From Mycobacterium sp. OTB74 (GTDB lineage Bacteria; Actinomycetota; Actinomycetes; Mycobacteriales; Mycobacteriaceae), in the NCBI RefSeq assembly GCF_029892685.1, contig NZ_JARXVD010000026.1, positions 1 through 64,000 of the forward strand: 64,000 nt of DNA, in the 5' to 3' direction. Positions 60,855-64,000 of the stretch are shown piece after piece. Position 1 is the first letter of the stretch; each line of letters opens with the position of its first letter. A program made the position numbers and the translations under genes. The notes below the pieces were generated by a model that was given only the letters and a program-made list of their open reading frames with translations, was not told where the DNA came from and did not search any database.

Positions 60855-62333
60855 GTGAAGGTGTCCGAATCGCGCATCGCCCGGGTCTGTGCCGCATTCT
60901 TGCTTACCGTCGCGGCGGCGCCTTCATGCGGACATACGTCGGCTCCACCACCGGGTGCCGCTCCGGAAACCCCTACACCGAGCGTCGTCCCCTCTGGGCC
61001 ATTCGCGCCGGTCAGCCAGCTGGTAAACGAAGCCGTTGCAGCACACCGGCTTCCCGGTGCGGTGGTTCAGATCGGGCACGGCGGAACGGTCGTATTCCGG
61101 CAGCCGTACGGCTGGCGCAAGCTGCCCGACGAACCTGGACTGGACGGCGGGCCTGCACCCGCCGAACCGATGACCGCGGACACCATCTTCGACCTGGCGT
61201 CGGTGACCAAAGCCCTCGCAACGACGGTGGCCTTTCTGCAGCTGTACGAGAAGGGCCTGGTTCGTATCGACGAGCCCGTGCAGACGTACATGCCGGAATT
61301 CAACACCACCAACGATCCACGACGGGCACAGGTGACGCTGCGTATGGTGCTCACGCACACCTCGGGTACCGGTGGCGATTTGAGCCACCAGGGCCCGTGG
61401 GGCGTGACGGCGCCGGATAAGGCGGATGGCATTCATCGGGCACTCACCGCGCCGCTGGAGTTCGACCCCGGCCAGGGGTTCCACTACTCCGACATCAACT
61501 TCATCATCCTCGGCGCACTGATCGAGAAGATCACCGGCGAACCATTGGATACCTACGTGCAGGACAACGTCTTTGCACCGCTGGGCATGGTTGACACCCG
61601 CTATCTGCCCGCAGTCAAGGCATGCGGCCCACACCAAATCATTGGTACGGCAATTGCTTTGGACAAAACCGTGAACGCACCCTGCCTGCCGGGTTCCTGG
61701 AACACCAACCTGTTGACGCGCATAGCTCCGACGGCCCATGACGAAGACACTCCCGGCGTCAACCCCAACTACGATCACCTGATTCGCGGTACCGTGCATG
61801 ATCCGACCGCACGCCGCATGGGCGGCGTAGCCGGCAGTGCCGGTGTCTTCTCGACGGTCGACGACATCGGCCGCTATGCCCAAGCCCTACTCGACCGCCT
61901 CGCCGGTCGCCCCAGCCTGTTCCCGCTCAAGCAGTCGACTGTGGGACTGATGACCACCCCGCAACAACCCGGACACACCGCCGGGCAGCTCGAAGCGGCC
62001 AACAACGCCACCCGTGAAGCCATCGAAAAGACCCCCAACACAACAGATCCCCTCCTCGCACCGAACTATCCGGCGATAGCGGGACAAGATCTGCGAGGCT
62101 TCAGCTGGGATATCGATACGGAATTGTCCAAGCCGCGCGGCATGGTCTTTCCCATCGGCAGCTTCGGCCACACCGGCTTCACCGGGGTATCGCTGTGGAT
62201 CGATGCGCAGTCCGACACCTATGTCGTGGTGCTGGCCAACGTGATTCATCAGCGCGGCGGTCCGCCCATCGTGCAGCTCAGCGGCGACGTCGCCACAACA
62301 GCGGCGCGGGTCCTACATCTATACGGCAATTAG
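60855..62333 (+). CDS. Beta-lactamase-fold serine hydrolase lipoprotein
   Basis: The 492-residue precursor has a signal and lipobox-like APSC (Cys at about 25). The class C beta-lactamase/esterase fold has the SxxK motif in LASVTKAL, the YxN motif in HYSDINFIILG and the third motif in FGHTGFTG. Such proteins act as esterases, D-amino peptidases or PBP-like enzymes, and rarely as true beta-lactamases. GTG 60855 starts the signal. The cytosolic side is excluded by the signal. The substrate is unknown. Confidence 0.82.
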   Translation: MKVSESRIARVCAAFLLTVAAAPSCGHTSAPPPGAAPETPTPSVVPSGPFAPVSQLVNEAVAAHRLPGAVVQIGHGGTVVFRQPYGWRKLPDEPGLDGGPAPAEPMTADTIFDLASVTKALATTVAFLQLYEKGLVRIDEPVQTYMPEFNTTNDPRRAQVTLRMVLTHTSGTGGDLSHQGPWGVTAPDKADGIHRALTAPLEFDPGQGFHYSDINFIILGALIEKITGEPLDTYVQDNVFAPLGMVDTRYLPAVKACGPHQIIGTAIALDKTVNAPCLPGSWNTNLLTRIAPTAHDEDTPGVNPNYDHLIRGTVHDPTARRMGGVAGSAGVFSTVDDIGRYAQALLDRLAGRPSLFPLKQSTVGLMTTPQQPGHTAGQLEAANNATREAIEKTPNTTDPLLAPNYPAIAGQDLRGFSWDIDTELSKPRGMVFPIGSFGHTGFTGVSLWIDAQSDTYVVVLANVIHQRGGPPIVQLSGDVATTAARVLHLYGN

Positions 62334-62335
62334 GT

Positions 62336-62559
62336 CAGTACGACCCGCCCGCAGCCGACGTCATCAAGACCATGGGCCTGGCAGTGTTCATCTGCGCGGT
62401 CGGCCAGTCGTCAGGGCCGCAAGCGGTGGCGCTGGTCAAGCAGTTCGGGATAACGCGACCCCGTTGATGGCGTACACCATCGTCTACGCCTTCTCCAACG
62501 TGGCGCTGCCGCTGCTCGGCCCCATCGTCGTGGCCATGGCCCACGCGATGGGCGCCTGA
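62336..62559 (+). pseudogene. Remnant of an AspT/YidE-type transporter gene
   Basis: Two pieces in different frames remain. The first, to a stop at 62467, reads DVIKTMGLAVFICAVGQSSG and PQAVALVKQFGI. The second, to a stop at 62559, reads TPLMAYTIVYAFSNVALPLL and GPIVVAMAH. These are the start of the last membrane domain and the C-terminus of aspartate-alanine exchanger family transporters. The part between is deleted. The piece starts directly at the stop of the lipoprotein gene, so most of the transporter is gone. Confidence 0.55.
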
Positions 62560-62570
62560 GCAACCGCTGG

Positions 62571-63992
62571 CTACGTGACGGCGGACCCGGCGGTCTCGCG
62601 GGCTTCCAGCTGCACGTAGTCCGCAAGCAACGCGTCAGCGTCCGCGGGCACAAATCCCGTGGACTCGATCTTCGACAGATCCAGAACGCTGTTGAGCGGA
62701 CGCGGTGCCACCGGCCCCTTGGCGTTGCCGAAGTACGCCGCGGTGGAAACTCCACTCACGCGACTCGGGTCATGGCCGGACAGCGAGAACGTGCGCTGCG
62801 CGATGTCCGCCCACGAACTGGCCCGCCCCGCTCCACTCACGTTGTAGGTACCATACGGCGCCGCGGTTTCCGTGAGGTGCCGAATGGCCCGAGCCAGTTC
62901 CGAGGTGAACGTCAGCCGGCCGAATTGGTCGTTGACCACAGACGGATCCACGCCGCGCTCGGCGAGAGAAAGCATGGTGCGTACGAAGTTTCGCCCCTCG
63001 CCGATCACCCACGACGTGCGCAGGATGTAGTGGCACGGCACGGTAGCCACGATCTGATCGCCGGCGGCCTTTGTCTGTCCGTATACGCCAAGCGGGGCCA
63101 GCGCGTCGTCCTCGCGGTATGGCTGCGTCGCCGTGCCGTCGAACACATAGTCGCTGGAGACATGCACGAGGGTGATGCCGTGAGCGGTGGCGATCCGCGC
63201 CAGCGCGGCAACGCCGGTGACGTTGGCAGCCCAGGCCGCGACGCGTCCCTCGGCGGTCTCGGCCGCATCGACAGCGGTGTAGGCCGCGGCATTGATGATG
63301 GTGCCGTAGTCCCGCCAACGACGGGCAGCACCAAGATCATCAGAGGTCAGATCCAGGTCGGTGCGGTCGGCGAATTCGACGTGAGGTGCATCGGCATACG
63401 CGGTGCGCAGCGCTTGGCCCAATTGCCCGCTGGCGCCAAGGACCAGGGTCTTACGCGGCAGCACAGGGATGACCTCGGCCAGGCTCCCTTGAGCGCGGTC
63501 CTTCGCCGAAAGTTCCGCCTGCTCCAATGGAATCGGCCACTCGATGCCAAGGTTTTCGTCCCCGGGGTTAATCGACGGGTACTTGACGTCAGGCGAGTAG
63601 TGATCGTTGACGAGGTAGGTGTAGTAGGTGTTCGGCTCTAGTGTCTGAAATGAATTCGCCACTCCGCGAGGCACAAAGACCGCGCGTGATGGATCGATTT
63701 CCGTGGTGAACACCGTCCCGAACGTCGGACCGGACCGCATGTCGACCCACGCCCCGAAAACGCTACCGCTCGCGACCGAGACGAACTTGTCCCAGGGTTC
63801 GGCGTGGATGCCGCGCAGCGTCCCAGCCGCTTCGCTGAACGAAATGTTCTGTTGCACCGGGCCGAAATCCGGCATTCCGGCGGCGACCATTTTCTCGCGC
63901 TGCCAGGTTTCCTTGAACCACCCACGATTGTCACCGTGAACGGGCAGTTCCCACACTGTCAGTCCCGGAATGGGTGTTTCCGTGGCCTGCAA
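62571..63992 (-). CDS. Bifunctional RmlC-RmlD: dTDP-dehydrorhamnose epimerase/reductase
   Basis: The 473-residue fusion contains an RmlC-like cupin at about 1-180 (GLTVWELPVHGDNRGWFKET, QQNISFSEAAGTLRGIHAEP, then RAVFVPRGVANSF). An RmlD-like SDR follows at about 182-465 (LVLGASGQLGQALR, VHVSSDYVFDG, YGQTKAAGD with the Tyr-Lys pair). Together they catalyse the last two steps to dTDP-L-rhamnose, used for the arabinogalactan linker and glycolipids. In M. tuberculosis rmlC and rmlD are separate. TTG 63992 is a possible start but the frame is open to the window edge, so the true start may lie outside. Confidence 0.8.
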   Translation of the reverse strand: MQATETPIPGLTVWELPVHGDNRGWFKETWQREKMVAAGMPDFGPVQQNISFSEAAGTLRGIHAEPWDKFVSVASGSVFGAWVDMRSGPTFGTVFTTEIDPSRAVFVPRGVANSFQTLEPNTYYTYLVNDHYSPDVKYPSINPGDENLGIEWPIPLEQAELSAKDRAQGSLAEVIPVLPRKTLVLGASGQLGQALRTAYADAPHVEFADRTDLDLTSDDLGAARRWRDYGTIINAAAYTAVDAAETAEGRVAAWAANVTGVAALARIATAHGITLVHVSSDYVFDGTATQPYREDDALAPLGVYGQTKAAGDQIVATVPCHYILRTSWVIGEGRNFVRTMLSLAERGVDPSVVNDQFGRLTFTSELARAIRHLTETAAPYGTYNVSGAGRASSWADIAQRTFSLSGHDPSRVSGVSTAAYFGNAKGPVAPRPLNSVLDLSKIESTGFVPADADALLADYVQLEARETAGSAVT

Positions 63993-64000
63993 CGTCTTAC

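Overview
The window is high-GC actinobacterial DNA from a mycobacterium with an ESX-1 system. The evidence is mycobacterial-type gene content: a PGRS glycine-repeat protein, an MmpS/MmpL pair, PtpB next to FadE2, CelA1, EspB/EspL with MycP1 and EccE1, a PecA-like aspartic protease and an LpqN-type domain. The block fadE2-ptpB-(PGRS gene)-DUF456-Rv0149/Rv0148/Rv0147/Rv0146/Rv0144-like genes (8.9-18.9 kb) follows the M. tuberculosis order. In that order, a PGRS protein without a PE domain sits in the slot held by PE1/PE2. Species cannot be fixed from the sequence alone. No rRNA, tRNA or CRISPR array was seen.

Left edge (0-3 kb): a minus-strand locus of a small membrane protein, a SIR2-TIR fusion and an nSTAND1-type NTPase. 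The NTPase gene is cut off after its P-loop module, where the first codons of an IS3-family transposase begin at the window edge. This looks like an NAD-linked immune locus broken by an IS. From 3.3 to 8.6 kb there is a type II NADH dehydrogenase, a NarL-type two-component pair, a small exported protein, an MDR oxidoreductase and an SRPBCC protein.

Middle (19-41 kb): a FUSC exporter, then the ESX-1 tail module mycP1-eccE1-espB-espL. It lacks espK and the ESX-1 core genes nearby. It is followed by an LpqH-like lipoprotein and a PecA-like protease that carries a signal peptide instead of a PE domain. Next come a RibD-like reductase, a Tat-exported GH5-like glycosidase, TetR-mmpS-mmpL, and a tight alkylation-repair operon (ECF sigma factor, Ogt, 2OG-Fe(II) oxygenase, stand-alone Ada zinc domain). 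An SDR, an L,D-transpeptidase, an Ala-rich exported protein and the GH6 cellulase CelA1 complete this part.

Region 41.9-54.5 kb is the most unusual part. It holds a broken bestrophin-like membrane gene, a TRPM-type SLOG protein, a patatin phospholipase and a SLOG/deoxyribosyltransferase-like/TPR protein. It continues with a membrane protein bearing an outside SH3-like domain, and a single-pass receptor made of TIR, a shared module, TPR-like helices, a membrane segment and a mycobacterial LpqN-type extracytoplasmic domain. Two exported proteins and a TIR-membrane-14xWD40 protein close the cluster. All the parts belong to families used in nucleotide and NAD signalling and immunity, but the combination does not match CBASS, Thoeris or another named system. 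Inferred role: envelope-sensing TIR signalling or defence.

Right end (54.6-64 kb): a CocE-type hydrolase, the sulfonate operon ssuC-ssuB-ssuA-ssuD, glutathione peroxidase, a beta-lactamase-fold lipoprotein, a decayed AspT-type transporter and an RmlC-RmlD fusion for dTDP-rhamnose synthesis. Several genes are remnants (73-831, 8783-8854, 41868-42631, 62336-62559, possibly 29114-29299).
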